From: an uncultured Pelagibacteraceae bacterium
Lineage (GTDB): Bacteria; Pseudomonadota; Alphaproteobacteria; Pelagibacterales; Pelagibacteraceae
Length of the DNA stretch: 61,134 nt
NCBI GenBank assembly: GCA_902576785.1
Contig: CACGWC010000001.1
Coordinates: forward strand, 140,001 to 201,134
Direction of reading: 5' to 3'
Positions 1 through 11,488 of the stretch are shown here, in pieces (positions within the stretch are counted from its first letter, which is position 1; each line of letters begins with the position of its first letter). The position numbers and the translations under genes are program-made. The notes beneath the pieces are model-generated. The model made no database searches, was not told the origin of the DNA, and worked only from the letters and a program-made list of their open reading frames with translations.

Positions 1-790
<790 letters not shown>

Positions 791-794
791 TATG

Positions 795-882
795 CACAGA
801 AAAAAATTCTGTGTTGAATTAAATTTTTATTCAATATTCATCTTTTCGAATATTTATTGATTGTTCTTAACTTTGAACAATC
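795..882 (-). other. 16S-23S spacer with three hairpins
   Basis: The spacer between tRNA-Ala and 23S holds three perfect inverted repeats: CACAGAA/TTCTGTG (795-801 with 807-813), AATATTC/GAATATT (833-839 with 848-854) and GATTGTTC/GAACAATC (859-866 with 875-882). The first lies within about five bases of the 23S 5' end. Seen directly; a role in pre-23S processing is inferred from the position. Confidence 0.6.
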
Positions 883-939
883 GGATATAGATATTGATAA
901 TATATGTAAATTTACGAAATATAATAACTAAGTGTTTCA

Positions 940-1015
940 TGGTGGAGGATAGCGGGATCGAACCGCTGACCTCCTGAATGCAAATCAGGCGCTCTCCCAG
1001 CTGAGCTAATCCCCC
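940..1015 (-). tRNA. tRNA-Ala (TGC anticodon)
   Basis: The minus strand folds as a 76-nt tRNA with acceptor GGGGGAT/ATCCTCC, a D-arm with AGCTCAGCTGGGAGAGC, an anticodon loop with TGC, a T-arm with GGTTCGATCC and an encoded CCA end. It lies in the rRNA spacer, the usual place for this tRNA in bacterial rRNA operons. Confidence 0.98.
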
Positions 1016-1022
1016 AGAAAAA

Positions 1023-1099
1023 TGGTGGGCCGAGAAAGACTCGAACTTTCGACCCCACCCTTATCAAGGGTGTGCTCTAACCAACTGAGCTACCGGCCC
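1023..1099 (-). tRNA. tRNA-Ile (GAT anticodon)
   Basis: A 77-nt tRNA on the minus strand with acceptor GGGCCGG, D-arm AGCTCAGTTGGTTAGAGC, anticodon stem-loop ACCCTTGATAAGGGT (GAT anticodon), T-loop TTCGAGT and encoded CCA. It is the first spacer tRNA after 16S, seven bases before tRNA-Ala. Confidence 0.98.
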
Positions 1100-1128
1100 T
1101 TTTCGCAGAAGAGTGAAACACTAATTTC

Positions 1129-1152
1129 AAGAAGAGAAATGAGGACGGTCAA
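1129..1152 (-). other. 3' arm of the 16S processing stalk
   Basis: This 24-nt segment just past the 16S 3' end is the inverted copy of 2765-2788 just before the 16S 5' end. In the transcript 21 positions form Watson-Crick pairs and two more G-U pairs, leaving one U-U mismatch. A long duplex bracketing 16S is the classic RNase III substrate that releases pre-16S. Pairing is read from sequence; cleavage is inferred. Confidence 0.8.
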
Positions 1153-1203
1153 CATTATCCTGTTATATTTTTTAGATTAAGAAAAAGATCTTAATCATCC
1201 TTA

Positions 1204-2680
<1,477 letters not shown>

Positions 2681-2764
2681 AAAACGGCGCACACTAGCTT
2701 CTATATAAATACTAAGAATAATATTTATATAATGTTGAAGTGTGTACGACAAATTTTGGTAACC

Positions 2765-2788
2765 TTAACCGTCCACACTTCTCTTCTT
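2765..2788 (-). other. 5' arm of the 16S processing stalk
   Basis: Partner of 1129-1152: 23 of 24 positions pair, counting two G-U pairs. It sits about 85 nt upstream of the mature 16S 5' end, inside the leader transcribed from the rrn promoter. Confidence 0.8.
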
Positions 2789-2813
2789 AAAATATTAACA
2801 AATTAAATAGCTA

Positions 2814-2851
2814 ATTGGGATTGTTCCCAATAAATAACATTTTTAAATGTT
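2814..2851 (-). other. Two hairpins in the rRNA leader
   Basis: Two perfect short hairpins follow each other: ATTGGGA/TCCCAAT with a 4-nt loop (2814-2831) and AACATTT/AAATGTT with a 2-nt loop (2836-2851). If transcription starts near 2855, the second hairpin lies at the very 5' end of the pre-rRNA. Possible roles are RNA protection or antitermination; function is not shown. Confidence 0.5.
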
Positions 2852-2861
2852 GAGTGGGACG

Positions 2862-2889
2862 CTTATAAATAATAATAATAAGAAATCAA
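2862..2889 (-). promoter_or_regulatory. Probable rrn promoter
   Basis: Reading the minus strand: -35 TTGATT (2884-2889), a 16-nt spacer, -10 TATAAG (2862-2867), then a GC-rich discriminator CGTCCC and a likely start at A 2855. GC-rich discriminators mark stringently controlled rRNA promoters in bacteria. A second TTGATT copy (2929-2934) has no convincing -10 at proper spacing. Confidence 0.6.
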
Positions 2890-2952
2890 GGTATTAGATT
2901 AATAAAAAATGCTATAAAATGCCCTATAAATCAAGGTTTTTTAAGAACTTTT

Positions 2953-4251
2953 ATGAAATTTTTAAAAATTGACAGCTATAAAGAGTATTCGGTTTTTTTC
3001 TGGTTAATAATAATAACAACTTTAGGTGTTGTTATATCAACGATTTACACTAACAACAAAGAAGAGGAAATAAACCAAATTAAATCTTCTTTTGAAAACA
3101 TTTATCTAAAAAAAACAATAAAAGAAATTACTAAAAATTTAGAACCAAGATATGAAATAATAAACTATATTTCAAAAGCAGGGGATACACACCAGAATAT
3201 AATCAACAGTTTAAATGTTGATAAAAAAGAAAAAAAATTATTACTTGAAACAATATTAAAAAATAAATCTTTAAAAATTTTAAAACTCAATCAGAATTTC
3301 ACTTTTAAGATAGATAATTTAAACAAAAAAAAAATTATTGAATTTAAAATTGAAATTGACAAAAAAAATGAAATATTATTTAAAAAAAGCTCAGTTAATA
3401 ATGATTACGTATCAAAAAAAATCAAAAAGAATTATACAAAAAATTTAGTTTATAAGGAAACGGTAATTACAAACAGTCTTTATGACAGTGCAATTAATCT
3501 AGGCATAAAACCAAATGTAATAATTGAATTTGCTAGACTTTATGGATTTCAAGTAGACTTCCAAAGAGATATTTGGAAAAATGACAGTTTTCAAATTATT
3601 TATGAGGAATTTTTAAATGAGGATAAAGAGATTGTGGATACAGGTATAATAATATTTGCAAATTTAAATTTACAAAATACTAATTTACAACTTTATAAAT
3701 ACGAACATGAAAAAAATAAAATAGACTACTTTGACGAAAACGGAAAAAGTATTAGAAAAACTTTAATGAAAACTCCTATTAATGGGGCTAGGTTATCATC
3801 TTCTTATGGAAAAAGGAAACATCCAATTTTAGGATATACAAAAATGCATACTGGTACTGATTTTGCTGCACCAATGGGAACTCCAATAATGGCATCGGGA
3901 GATGGGAAAGTAACTAAAGCTGGTTGGTGTGGTGGTGGAGGTAATTGCGTAAAAATTAAACACAATACAACTTACCAAACAGTTTATGCGCACATGTCAA
4001 AATTTGGAAAGGGAATAAAAAAAGGCGCAAGAGTGAAACAGGGTCAAATAATTGGATATGTTGGATCAACGGGTTTATCAACTGGTCCTCACTTGCATTA
4101 CGAAGTTATTGAAAATGGAAGAAAAATTAACTCACAAAAGTTAAAGCTTCCATCAGGAAAGATACTAAAGGGTGAAGAGAGAAAAAAATTTGAAATTTCT
4201 AAAATCAAAATAGATGTTATGAAATCTAATCTAATTTCCAAACTCAACTAA
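2953..4251 (+). CDS. M23 family metallopeptidase (LytM-like), membrane anchored
   Basis: A 432-residue protein with one N-terminal membrane segment (about residues 14-33), a Lys/Asn-rich middle region, and a C-terminal peptidase M23 domain (about 280-400). The zinc-site motifs are intact: H299 and D303 in HTGTD, H347 in YAHM, and H380/H382 in HLHYE. The family cuts peptide bridges of peptidoglycan in the periplasm, during growth or division, or acts as a degenerate activator of amidases; the full ligand set argues for an active enzyme. It is divergent to the rRNA operon and meets DUF4167 tail to tail with a 4-nt overlap (CTAA shared by both stops). Substrate is unknown; it resembles MepM/NlpD-type proteins. 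Confidence 0.88.
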   Translation: MKFLKIDSYKEYSVFFWLIIITTLGVVISTIYTNNKEEEINQIKSSFENIYLKKTIKEITKNLEPRYEIINYISKAGDTHQNIINSLNVDKKEKKLLLETILKNKSLKILKLNQNFTFKIDNLNKKKIIEFKIEIDKKNEILFKKSSVNNDYVSKKIKKNYTKNLVYKETVITNSLYDSAINLGIKPNVIIEFARLYGFQVDFQRDIWKNDSFQIIYEEFLNEDKEIVDTGIIIFANLNLQNTNLQLYKYEHEKNKIDYFDENGKSIRKTLMKTPINGARLSSSYGKRKHPILGYTKMHTGTDFAAPMGTPIMASGDGKVTKAGWCGGGGNCVKIKHNTTYQTVYAHMSKFGKGIKKGARVKQGQIIGYVGSTGLSTGPHLHYEVIENGRKINSQKLKLPSGKILKGEERKKFEISKIKIDVMKSNLISKLN

Positions 4252-4649
4252 TCGACTTTACTTAAAGTTTCAATGCTATTACTTTTTTCTTCTTTGTGAA
4301 TGTTATCTTCTTTTTCTTTTTTAAAATCTTGTTCAATAACATTATTTTTTTCGGTTTGATTTTTATTAATTACTTGAAGACTTAGTATTCTTAGAAAGTG
4401 ATCTGCGTGTTGTAAATAATTTTCTGAGAGTATCTTATCGCCAGATGAAAGTGCTTCTCTTGCTAAATTATTATATTTTTCAACTAACTTCGCAGCGTTT
4501 TGATTATTCCTGCTTGGATTTCTATATTTAAAATCTGGACTGGTAAAGTCATTGTTATTTTTATGACCAATTGAAGATCTTTTTCTGAAATTTCGATCGT
4601 TGTTTGATTTAAATCTATTTTTCCTGCTGTTGTTTCTATAGTTATTCAT
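4248..4649 (-). CDS. DUF4167 domain protein
   Basis: A 133-residue basic protein. The first 45 residues are Asn/Arg/Lys-rich and probably disordered. The core at about 50-92, with KYNNLAREALSSGD and NYLQHADHFLRIL, is the DUF4167 signature found across alphaproteobacteria, where the gene commonly sits just downstream of prmC-prfA, as here. Function is unknown; the Arg/Asn-rich head suggests RNA or ribosome binding, which is inference. The start codon lies directly at the prmC stop, indicating translational coupling. Confidence 0.82.
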   Translation of the reverse strand: MNNYRNNSRKNRFKSNNDRNFRKRSSIGHKNNNDFTSPDFKYRNPSRNNQNAAKLVEKYNNLAREALSSGDKILSENYLQHADHFLRILSLQVINKNQTEKNNVIEQDFKKEKEDNIHKEEKSNSIETLSKVD

Positions 4650-5491
4650 TAAAATATTTTTGTAGATATTATTACTCTGGGTATTGATTGAATATCATTA
4701 CAAATTTTATTTATATAAAATCCATTTTTTTTCAATAAATTAATAACCTGTTTCATTTGCTTACTACCTATTTCAAATATGAGTTTACCGTTTATTCTTA
4801 ACAAATTTTTGCTTTTTAATATTAATTTTTTAATCTCACTTAAACCGTCAGCTCCCGCTTTAAAGGCAACATGTGGTTCAAATCTTACATTTTTTTCTAA
4901 TCTATTATATTCAACACTATTTATGTATGGAGGATTAGAAACAATAAAATCATATTTATTACCAAGATATTTGTCAACACTGATATTAACAAATTTAATT
5001 TTATTTAGAATGTGATGCATTTTTGCATTGCTAATTGCTAAATTTATAGCTTTTTTACTTATATCTAAGGCAGTTCCAATTGAAAAGGGCCTTTCTTTAA
5101 TAATAGATATTATAATGCATCCTGAACCAGTTCCGATGTCCAAAAATTGTTTTGAGGATTTAAAATTTGTCAACTTTAGTACCTCTTCAACAATTATCTC
5201 TGTTTCTGGCCTTGGTATTAAAACATTATTATCTACTGCAAAATTAAATTTCCAAAATTCCTTTTTTTTAAAAATGTAAGCAATTGGTTCGTTTTTACTT
5301 CTTCTTTCAATTAATTTTATAAATTTATTTAATTTAATTCTATCTAATTTTTCTTGTAAATTTATTAGCAACTCTTCTCTTGATATCTTCATAACATTGG
5401 CGAGAAGAAGCTCACTATCTAACTTATAACTATCTATATTATTTAATTTAAGTATACGATTTCCATAACTTAATGTTTCAAGGCAATTCAT
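4649..5491 (-). CDS. prmC: Release factor glutamine methyltransferase
   Basis: PrmC (HemK) methylates the glutamine of the GGQ motif of release factors using S-adenosylmethionine, raising termination efficiency. The 280-residue protein has an N-terminal helical domain, the AdoMet motif DIGTGSGC at 118-125 and the catalytic NPPY at 186-189 that holds the target glutamine. Its start overlaps the prfA stop by one base, so enzyme and substrate are co-expressed. Length is typical. Confidence 0.96.
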   Translation of the reverse strand: MNCLETLSYGNRILKLNNIDSYKLDSELLLANVMKISREELLINLQEKLDRIKLNKFIKLIERRSKNEPIAYIFKKKEFWKFNFAVDNNVLIPRPETEIIVEEVLKLTNFKSSKQFLDIGTGSGCIIISIIKERPFSIGTALDISKKAINLAISNAKMHHILNKIKFVNISVDKYLGNKYDFIVSNPPYINSVEYNRLEKNVRFEPHVAFKAGADGLSEIKKLILKSKNLLRINGKLIFEIGSKQMKQVINLLKKNGFYINKICNDIQSIPRVIISTKIF

Positions 5492-6564
5492 TAATCTACA
5501 ATGGTAAGTTGATCTTGTTGTGCTTGTAAACTTAAACTTTCGATCATCTCATCAAATATTTCTCCTTCCATAAATTCCTCTAATTTATGCAAAGTTAAGT
5601 TTATTCTATGGTCTGTAACTCTGCCTTGAGGGAAGTTATATGTCCTTATTCGCTCTGATCGGTCACCTGTTCCAATTTTATTTTTTCTATCCTTTGATCT
5701 CTCTTGATCTATTTTTTGTCTTTCATAATCATATATTCTAGATTTTAATATTTTTAATCCTTTTTCTTTATTTCTTATTTGTGACTTTTCATCTTGCTGA
5801 CTTACAACAATTCCTGTTGGGATATGAGTTATTCTAACTGCTGAGTCTGTAGTATTAACACTTTGTCCTCCGGGACCACTACTTCTAAATACATCAATCC
5901 TTAAATCCTTTTCGTCTAATTTTATATCTAAATCTTCTGCCTCTGGTAAAACTGCGACTGTTGCTGCTGAAGTATGGACTCTCCCTTGAGTCTCAGTATA
6001 AGGTACTCTTTGAACTCTGTGGACTCCACTTTCATATTTTAATGATGAATAAATATTTTGTCCTTTAACTAAAGCTATAACTTCTTTTAGGCCACCAGCA
6101 TCACTTTTAGAAATTGAAATAATCTCAATATTCCACTTTTTTTTTTGACTAACTTTTTCATACATTTTAAATAAATCTGAAGCAAATAAGCTTGCTTCAA
6201 GACCTCCTGTACCAGCTCTAATTTCAATGATTGCATTTTTGCTATCAGCAATATCTTTGGGAAGTAAAAATAATTTTAGTTTTTTTTCGTTTGTAATAAA
6301 ATTTTTTTTCAATCTTTCAAGCTCAATATTCGCAAACTCTTTCATTTCAATATCTGAGTTTTTATCGTTAATTATGATATTTAGATCTTCATTTTCTTTT
6401 TGAAAGCTTAGATACTCTTTTGCCTGCTTAACTATTTCATTTAAGTTAGAATATTCTCTTGAAATTTCAGCAAATTTTTTTTTGTTAATTTCACCTGAGG
6501 AAAGTTCCTTTTCAAGCTCAATGTGTCTTTCGATTAGACTTTTAACTTTTTCCAGAGGAAGCAT
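5491..6564 (-). CDS. prfA: Peptide chain release factor 1
   Basis: RF1 reads UAA and UAG in the ribosomal A site and triggers peptide release. GGQ lies at residues 232-234 ([12 protein letters not shown]) and the length of 357 is normal. The tripeptide that reads the stop codon, usually PAT or PVT in RF1, is PYT here at 188-190, within [15 protein letters not shown]. The operon runs ispG-prfA-prmC with contacts of zero to one base. Confidence 0.97.
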   Translation of the reverse strand: MLPLEKVKSLIERHIELEKELSSGEINKKKFAEISREYSNLNEIVKQAKEYLSFQKENEDLNIIINDKNSDIEMKEFANIELERLKKNFITNEKKLKLFLLPKDIADSKNAIIEIRAGTGGLEASLFASDLFKMYEKVSQKKKWNIEIISISKSDAGGLKEVIALVKGQNIYSSLKYESGVHRVQRVPYTETQGRVHTSAATVAVLPEAEDLDIKLDEKDLRIDVFRSSGPGGQSVNTTDSAVRITHIPTGIVVSQQDEKSQIRNKEKGLKILKSRIYDYERQKIDQERSKDRKNKIGTGDRSERIRTYNFPQGRVTDHRINLTLHKLEEFMEGEIFDEMIESLSLQAQQDQLTIVD

Positions 6565-7668
6565 TTATTTATTTTGTAAATTAGATACTTTTTCTTCAAC
6601 TAAAGTTACAATTTTATCAATCATATCATTTGTTGTAACTTTTTCGGTTTCTAATCCATTCAAATAAAGCATATGATTATCTTTTCCACCGCCAGTAACA
6701 CCTATTTCTGTCTGTTTAGCTTCTCCTGGTCCGTTAACTACACATCCTATAATTGACAAAGTTATTGGTTCTTTAATGTGAGATAATTTCTTCTCTAATT
6801 GTTTTACAGTTTCAATAACTTGAAAAGCCTGTCTGGCACATGAAGGGCATGAAATGATCTTTACACCTCTATTTCTTAAATTTAAGGATTTTAATATTTC
6901 ATTTCCAACTTTAATTTCCTCAACTGGATCATCGGAAAGTGACACTCTAATTGTATCACCAATACCACTTAATAATAAATTTCCAAATCCAATAGTTGTT
7001 TTAATACTTCCAGGTAAATAACTTCCTGCCTCTGTAATTCCCAAGTGAAGTGGATAATCTGTTTTATCTGATAATAATTTATATGCAGCTATTGACAAAA
7101 ATACATCTGAGGATTTAACACTAACTTTAAAATTTGAAAAATCCATATCCTCAATTAATCTTATATTTCTTAAAGCACTTTCAACTAAGGCTTCAGGACA
7201 AGGTTCCTTATATTTTTCAAGTATATCTTTTTCAAGTGATCCTGCATTAACTCCAATCCTTATAGAACAATTATTATTTTTTGCTGCTGAGATAACTTCT
7301 GCTACTCTTTTTTTATCTCCAATATTTCCAGGATTTATACGAAGACAGTCAGCTCCATTCTCTGCTGCCTCTATCGCTCTTTTATAGTGAAAATGTATAT
7401 CTGCAACTATAGGAACATCCACATGTTTTAATATAGTTTTTAATGATTCTGTTGATTTACTGTCAGGACATGAAACTCTTACAATATCTGCGCCTGCTTC
7501 TGTAACTCTATTTATTTGTTCTATTGTAGATTTATGATCAGTTGTCAATGTATTAGTCATTGTTTGTACCGTGATTGGATTATTTCCACCGATTTTGATT
7601 TTCCCAACACTTATTTCTTTTGTTTTCTTTCTATTAATATTTCTAAATGGTCTAATTTCAGATATCAT
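6565..7668 (-). CDS. ispG: 4-hydroxy-3-methylbut-2-enyl diphosphate synthase
   Basis: IspG (GcpE) catalyses the penultimate step of the MEP isoprenoid pathway, reducing methylerythritol cyclodiphosphate with a [4Fe-4S] cluster. The 367-residue protein shows the family N-terminus with VQTMTNT, the TIM-barrel motifs, and the cluster cysteines in SCPSCARQ and in the CVVNGPGE segment near the C-terminus. It is the short proteobacterial form. Its ATG overlaps the lysC TGA. Confidence 0.97.
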   Translation of the reverse strand: MISEIRPFRNINRKKTKEISVGKIKIGGNNPITVQTMTNTLTTDHKSTIEQINRVTEAGADIVRVSCPDSKSTESLKTILKHVDVPIVADIHFHYKRAIEAAENGADCLRINPGNIGDKKRVAEVISAAKNNNCSIRIGVNAGSLEKDILEKYKEPCPEALVESALRNIRLIEDMDFSNFKVSVKSSDVFLSIAAYKLLSDKTDYPLHLGITEAGSYLPGSIKTTIGFGNLLLSGIGDTIRVSLSDDPVEEIKVGNEILKSLNLRNRGVKIISCPSCARQAFQVIETVKQLEKKLSHIKEPITLSIIGCVVNGPGEAKQTEIGVTGGGKDNHMLYLNGLETEKVTTNDMIDKIVTLVEEKVSNLQNK

Positions 7669-8876
7669 TTGTCTAGGTTAAATTCCTGATGTAAACATTT
7701 TACAGCTTTTGTAACATTTGTCTTTTTTATTAAAACTGATATCTTTATCTCTGATGTTGAAATAACTTGTATATTTATATTTTTTGTTGCAAGAGCTTGG
7801 AACATTCTAAATGTTACCCCTGGAGTTGTAATCATTCCAACACCTATAATTGAAACTTTTGACACATTTTTATCAAAAATCATTTTCTTAAAATTTATAC
7901 TTTTATTTTTATTTATAATTTTTTTTGTTTTATTCAAATCATAAGACTTGATAGTGAAAGTAAGATCAGTCTCTTTTCCATCAGATGATATATTTTGAAC
8001 TACCATATCTACATTTATTAAATTTTGTGAGAGTGGTTTAAATATAGAGGCTGCTATGCCTGGTCTATCTTTTACACCTAACAGTGTTACTTTCGCATCA
8101 TTATCTGTGGAAGAAATTCCTGTTATAATTTTGTTATTTATAATATTTTTTCGTTTAGTTATTATTGTGCCCATTCTATTTACAAACGATGATTTTACCT
8201 GAATTTTTATTCTGTTTAGTCTTGCGTCCTGAATAGAGTGTGGTTGCATTATTTTCGATCCCAATGAAGCCATTTCTAACATTTCTTCATAAGATATATT
8301 TTTGATTTTCTTTGCTGATTTTAGTTTATTTGGATCGGTGGTATATACTCCTTCTACATCAGTATATATTACACATCGTTCAGCTTTGAAAAACTTTGCT
8401 ACCATAATTGCACTTGAGTCTGATCCTCCTCGACCAATAGTTGTAATATTTAAATTTTTATCCACGCCTTGAAATCCTGCTATGATTGGAATTCCTCCTG
8501 ATTTTAAAAATTTTAAAACTTTAGTTTTATTTATATATTTTATTCTTGAATATTTGTGTTTTCCCTCTGTCAAAATGGGTATTTGCCATGCCATCCAAGA
8601 TTTTGATTTTATACCATTCGCCAAAAGTTGACCTGCCAATAATGAGCACGAAATTTGCTCACCTGCAGAGACTAATGTGTCATACTCATAATCAGAAAAA
8701 TTTGAACTAATCTGTTTAGACATATTTATTAACTTATTAGTAGTACCACTCATTGCAGATGACAGAACTATTACCTTATATTTTTTTGAATAAGATTTAA
8801 TTATTCTGGATACTTTTTTAATTCTATGAATTGATCCAACCGAAGTACCGCCAAACTTTAATACAATAATTTTCAT
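7665..8876 (-). CDS. lysC: Aspartate kinase
   Basis: Aspartokinase phosphorylates aspartate, entering the lysine, diaminopimelate, threonine and methionine pathways. The 403-residue monofunctional form carries the kinase signature KFGGTSVG at 7-14, the amino-acid-kinase core with GRGGSDSSA, and two C-terminal ACT domains (about 260-400) that normally bind lysine and/or threonine for feedback inhibition. It leads the ispG-prfA-prmC-DUF4167 run. It is divergent from ubiG across 66 nt. Confidence 0.95.
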   Translation of the reverse strand: MKIIVLKFGGTSVGSIHRIKKVSRIIKSYSKKYKVIVLSSAMSGTTNKLINMSKQISSNFSDYEYDTLVSAGEQISCSLLAGQLLANGIKSKSWMAWQIPILTEGKHKYSRIKYINKTKVLKFLKSGGIPIIAGFQGVDKNLNITTIGRGGSDSSAIMVAKFFKAERCVIYTDVEGVYTTDPNKLKSAKKIKNISYEEMLEMASLGSKIMQPHSIQDARLNRIKIQVKSSFVNRMGTIITKRKNIINNKIITGISSTDNDAKVTLLGVKDRPGIAASIFKPLSQNLINVDMVVQNISSDGKETDLTFTIKSYDLNKTKKIINKNKSINFKKMIFDKNVSKVSIIGVGMITTPGVTFRMFQALATKNINIQVISTSEIKISVLIKKTNVTKAVKCLHQEFNLDK

Positions 8877-8942
8877 TGGTAGTTTTATTTACAAGCTTTA
8901 TAATATTGATAAAATACATCTTAATTATAATGTCAATAAAGA

Positions 8943-9671
8943 ATGAACAATAATACTATTAACAAGGAAGAATTAGAAAAATTTAATAAAATAGCCAATG
9001 AATGGTGGGATCCTAAGGGAAAATTTAAACCACTTCACAAATTTAATCCAATTAGAATAGAGTACATAAAAAACAATATTATTAAAGATTTTAAGATTTC
9101 ATCTAATCACAAGCCGCTAAAGGGAATAAGTATTCTTGATATTGGATGCGGAGGAGGTTTATTATCTGAGCCTTTGGCAAGACTTGGAGCAGAAGTTGTG
9201 GGCATTGATGCATCGAAAAAAAATATTGAGATTGCAAAACATCATTTAAAAAAAAGTAATTTGAAGATTGAATATTATGATAAATCCCCAGAGAATTTTA
9301 ACTATGAAAAAAAATTTGATGTAATTCTTAACATGGAAATAATTGAGCATGTTGAAGATATTCCTAAATTTATAAATCAAAGTGCTAAATTTTTAAAAGA
9401 TAATGGAGTAATGTTTATAGCTACTTTAAACCAAACATTAAAATCGTATATATTTGCAATAATTGGAGCTGAATATATTTTAAGATGGCTTCCGATTGGG
9501 ACTCATGATTGGAATAAATTTGTTAAACCTGAAAATCTAGAAAATATCTGCAATAAAAATTCACTTATATTAAAAAGAATTGATGGAGTTAAATTTAATC
9601 CACTTTTAAATAAATGGAGTCTCTCAAGTGATAAATCCATAAATTATATCACGAAATATAAAAAGGGCTAA
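8943..9671 (+). CDS. ubiG: Ubiquinone biosynthesis O-methyltransferase
   Basis: UbiG performs the two O-methylations of the ubiquinone ring. The 242-residue protein opens with the family motif EWWDPKGKFKPLH, followed by the AdoMet site DIGCGGG at about residue 66 and the NMEIIEHV segment. lysC facing ubiG divergently is a common alphaproteobacterial arrangement. Its stop shares CTAA with the convergent DUF1178 gene. Confidence 0.95.
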   Translation: MNNNTINKEELEKFNKIANEWWDPKGKFKPLHKFNPIRIEYIKNNIIKDFKISSNHKPLKGISILDIGCGGGLLSEPLARLGAEVVGIDASKKNIEIAKHHLKKSNLKIEYYDKSPENFNYEKKFDVILNMEIIEHVEDIPKFINQSAKFLKDNGVMFIATLNQTLKSYIFAIIGAEYILRWLPIGTHDWNKFVKPENLENICNKNSLILKRIDGVKFNPLLNKWSLSSDKSINYITKYKKG

Positions 9672-10090
9672 TTTTCCTTATCTTCGATCCATGGAATAGT
9701 TGATGTTTCTATTCCTTCATCTTTTAGTTCCTTAACATCTTCAATTGAAGCTTTACCGTAAATATTTTTTTTATTCTTATTTTTATTATAATGAATAGAT
9801 CTTGCCTCATAAGCAAAATTTTCTCCTACATATTCAAAATTTTCTTTTATAAATTTTTGATATTCTCTTAATTTTTTTTTAACATTTTTACTATTTTTTA
9901 AAGTTTTATCATTTTTAAAGTTGGAATTTGCTAAATTTGGCCTCATCAATGATTTTTCAATTTTTTGAGAATTGCACTGTTGACAATTAAGAAGATTTAG
10001 TTTTTTTAATTTATCGAATTCTTTCGAGCTAGCAAACCAACTTTCAAACTCAAGTCTACAATTTTTACAATTTAATAAATACTTTATCAT
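9668..10090 (-). CDS. DUF1178 family protein
   Basis: A 140-residue protein beginning MIKYLLNCKNCRLEFESWFASS, the family signature: a CxxC pair (C8, C11) followed by the FESWF segment, and a second CxxC at about 36-39. The cysteine pairs suggest a small zinc ribbon. The family is widespread in alphaproteobacteria and has no known function. The C-terminal IPWIEDKEN is also typical. Lies 37 nt downstream of argJ, probably cotranscribed. Confidence 0.85.
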   Translation of the reverse strand: MIKYLLNCKNCRLEFESWFASSKEFDKLKKLNLLNCQQCNSQKIEKSLMRPNLANSNFKNDKTLKNSKNVKKKLREYQKFIKENFEYVGENFAYEARSIHYNKNKNKKNIYGKASIEDVKELKDEGIETSTIPWIEDKEN

Positions 10091-10127
10091 TAGAATTAGA
10101 TAATTGTATTTTGTAAGATTTCAATAC

Positions 10128-11429
10128 CTAGGATCTATAATCTGAATTAATTTCAATGTATTCCTTAGATAGATCCATAGTGTATGCTGTAAACTTTTTA
10201 TTTCCAATAGATAGATCAATTGTTATCTCTATATTTTCGTTTTTCATATACTCACTTAAAATACTTTCATTATAATTTTTGTCTAATTTACCATCTCTAA
10301 GGATAACATTAGATCCCATTAATATAGATAATTTTTCATGTTTAACAGTTGCATCACTCTTTCCAACTGCCATGGCTATTCTTCCCCAATTAGGATCTTC
10401 TCCGAAGATAGCTGTTTTAACCAATGGTGAGTTGGCTATCGAGAAACAGATATTTTTTGCATCTTTCTCAGTTTTGCTATTAATGCAATTAATGGTGACA
10501 AATTTTGTTGCTCCCTCACCGTCACTCGCAACTCTTTTTGCTAAGTTAAGCATAACCTGATGAACGCTATTAATGAATTGTTTTAATTTTGGATCTTTAA
10601 AACTTTTTATCTCTTTATTATCAGCTTTACCTGTTGAAAAAATTGAAACCATGTCATTAGTACTAGTATCTCCATCACAAGTAATAGCATTAAACGTAGT
10701 CTTAATATTTAAATTAAGTATTTGTTTCAAAATTGATGAAGAAATATTGGCATCAGTAAAAATAAATCCTAAAGTCGTAGCCATATTTGGAAAGATCATA
10801 CCTGATCCTTTCGCAATGCCATATATTTTAACTTCAGAACCTCCTATTTTGCATTCAGCCATTGATAATTTAGGTTTAGTATCTGTTGTCATAATTCCAA
10901 GAGCTGCTTTGATCCAAATTAGTTTATTTTGATTATATTTTATTTTTTCAACCAAATTTTTAGTATTGCTCAAAATTATATTTTCAGGAAATTTTTCCCC
11001 AATAGTTCCCGTGCAAGCAAATAATATTTGGTTTGGTTTTATTTCTCTTGGTTTATCCTCATCCGCAATTTGTTTTGAAGTTAGTAACTTTGATAGATTC
11101 AATGAGATTTTTTTAAGAGAATTATAACCATCGTTTCCTGTTAAAGCATTTGCGTTTCTTGTATTGATTAAAATACCAAATATTTTTTTATCTTTTATTT
11201 TTTTATTCCATTTAATATTCTCGGAGACTAATCTAGATTGTGTAAATACATTTGCATAATTTGCACCTTCCCTAAAGTAAAATAAAACTAAATCATCTCT
11301 TTTTTTATCATAGAGACCGCAGCTAACTGTCGAAATAGATAATCCATCAATATGTTCAAGATCTTGAAAATGTCCTATTTTGGAAACTTTATGTTTCTTA
11401 TCAAAAAAGTTGTTTATACTAAAATCCAT
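10128..11429 (-). CDS. argJ: Glutamate N-acetyltransferase / ornithine acetyltransferase
   Basis: ArgJ recycles the acetyl group from N-acetylornithine to glutamate in cyclic arginine biosynthesis. The 433-residue protein carries the autocleavage segment KGSGMIFPNMATTLGF; the Thr after NMA becomes the nucleophile of the beta chain. The nearby GEDPNWGRI segment is also characteristic. Other arginine genes in the window are argB, argD and argF, all unlinked. It is divergent from secA across 59 nt. Confidence 0.95.
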   Translation of the reverse strand: MDFSINNFFDKKHKVSKIGHFQDLEHIDGLSISTVSCGLYDKKRDDLVLFYFREGANYANVFTQSRLVSENIKWNKKIKDKKIFGILINTRNANALTGNDGYNSLKKISLNLSKLLTSKQIADEDKPREIKPNQILFACTGTIGEKFPENIILSNTKNLVEKIKYNQNKLIWIKAALGIMTTDTKPKLSMAECKIGGSEVKIYGIAKGSGMIFPNMATTLGFIFTDANISSSILKQILNLNIKTTFNAITCDGDTSTNDMVSIFSTGKADNKEIKSFKDPKLKQFINSVHQVMLNLAKRVASDGEGATKFVTINCINSKTEKDAKNICFSIANSPLVKTAIFGEDPNWGRIAMAVGKSDATVKHEKLSILMGSNVILRDGKLDKNYNESILSEYMKNENIEITIDLSIGNKKFTAYTMDLSKEYIEINSDYRS

Positions 11430-11488
11430 GCTATTTAATTTTTTAAATAAGTAACTATATAATTTATTATTATTAAAACATCAAAAAT

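Noticed and set aside
2894..2930. Promoter for the M23 peptidase gene (TATAAA at 2913 or 2925)
   Set aside because: No -35 element stands at suitable distance; AT-rich DNA gives TATAAA by chance.
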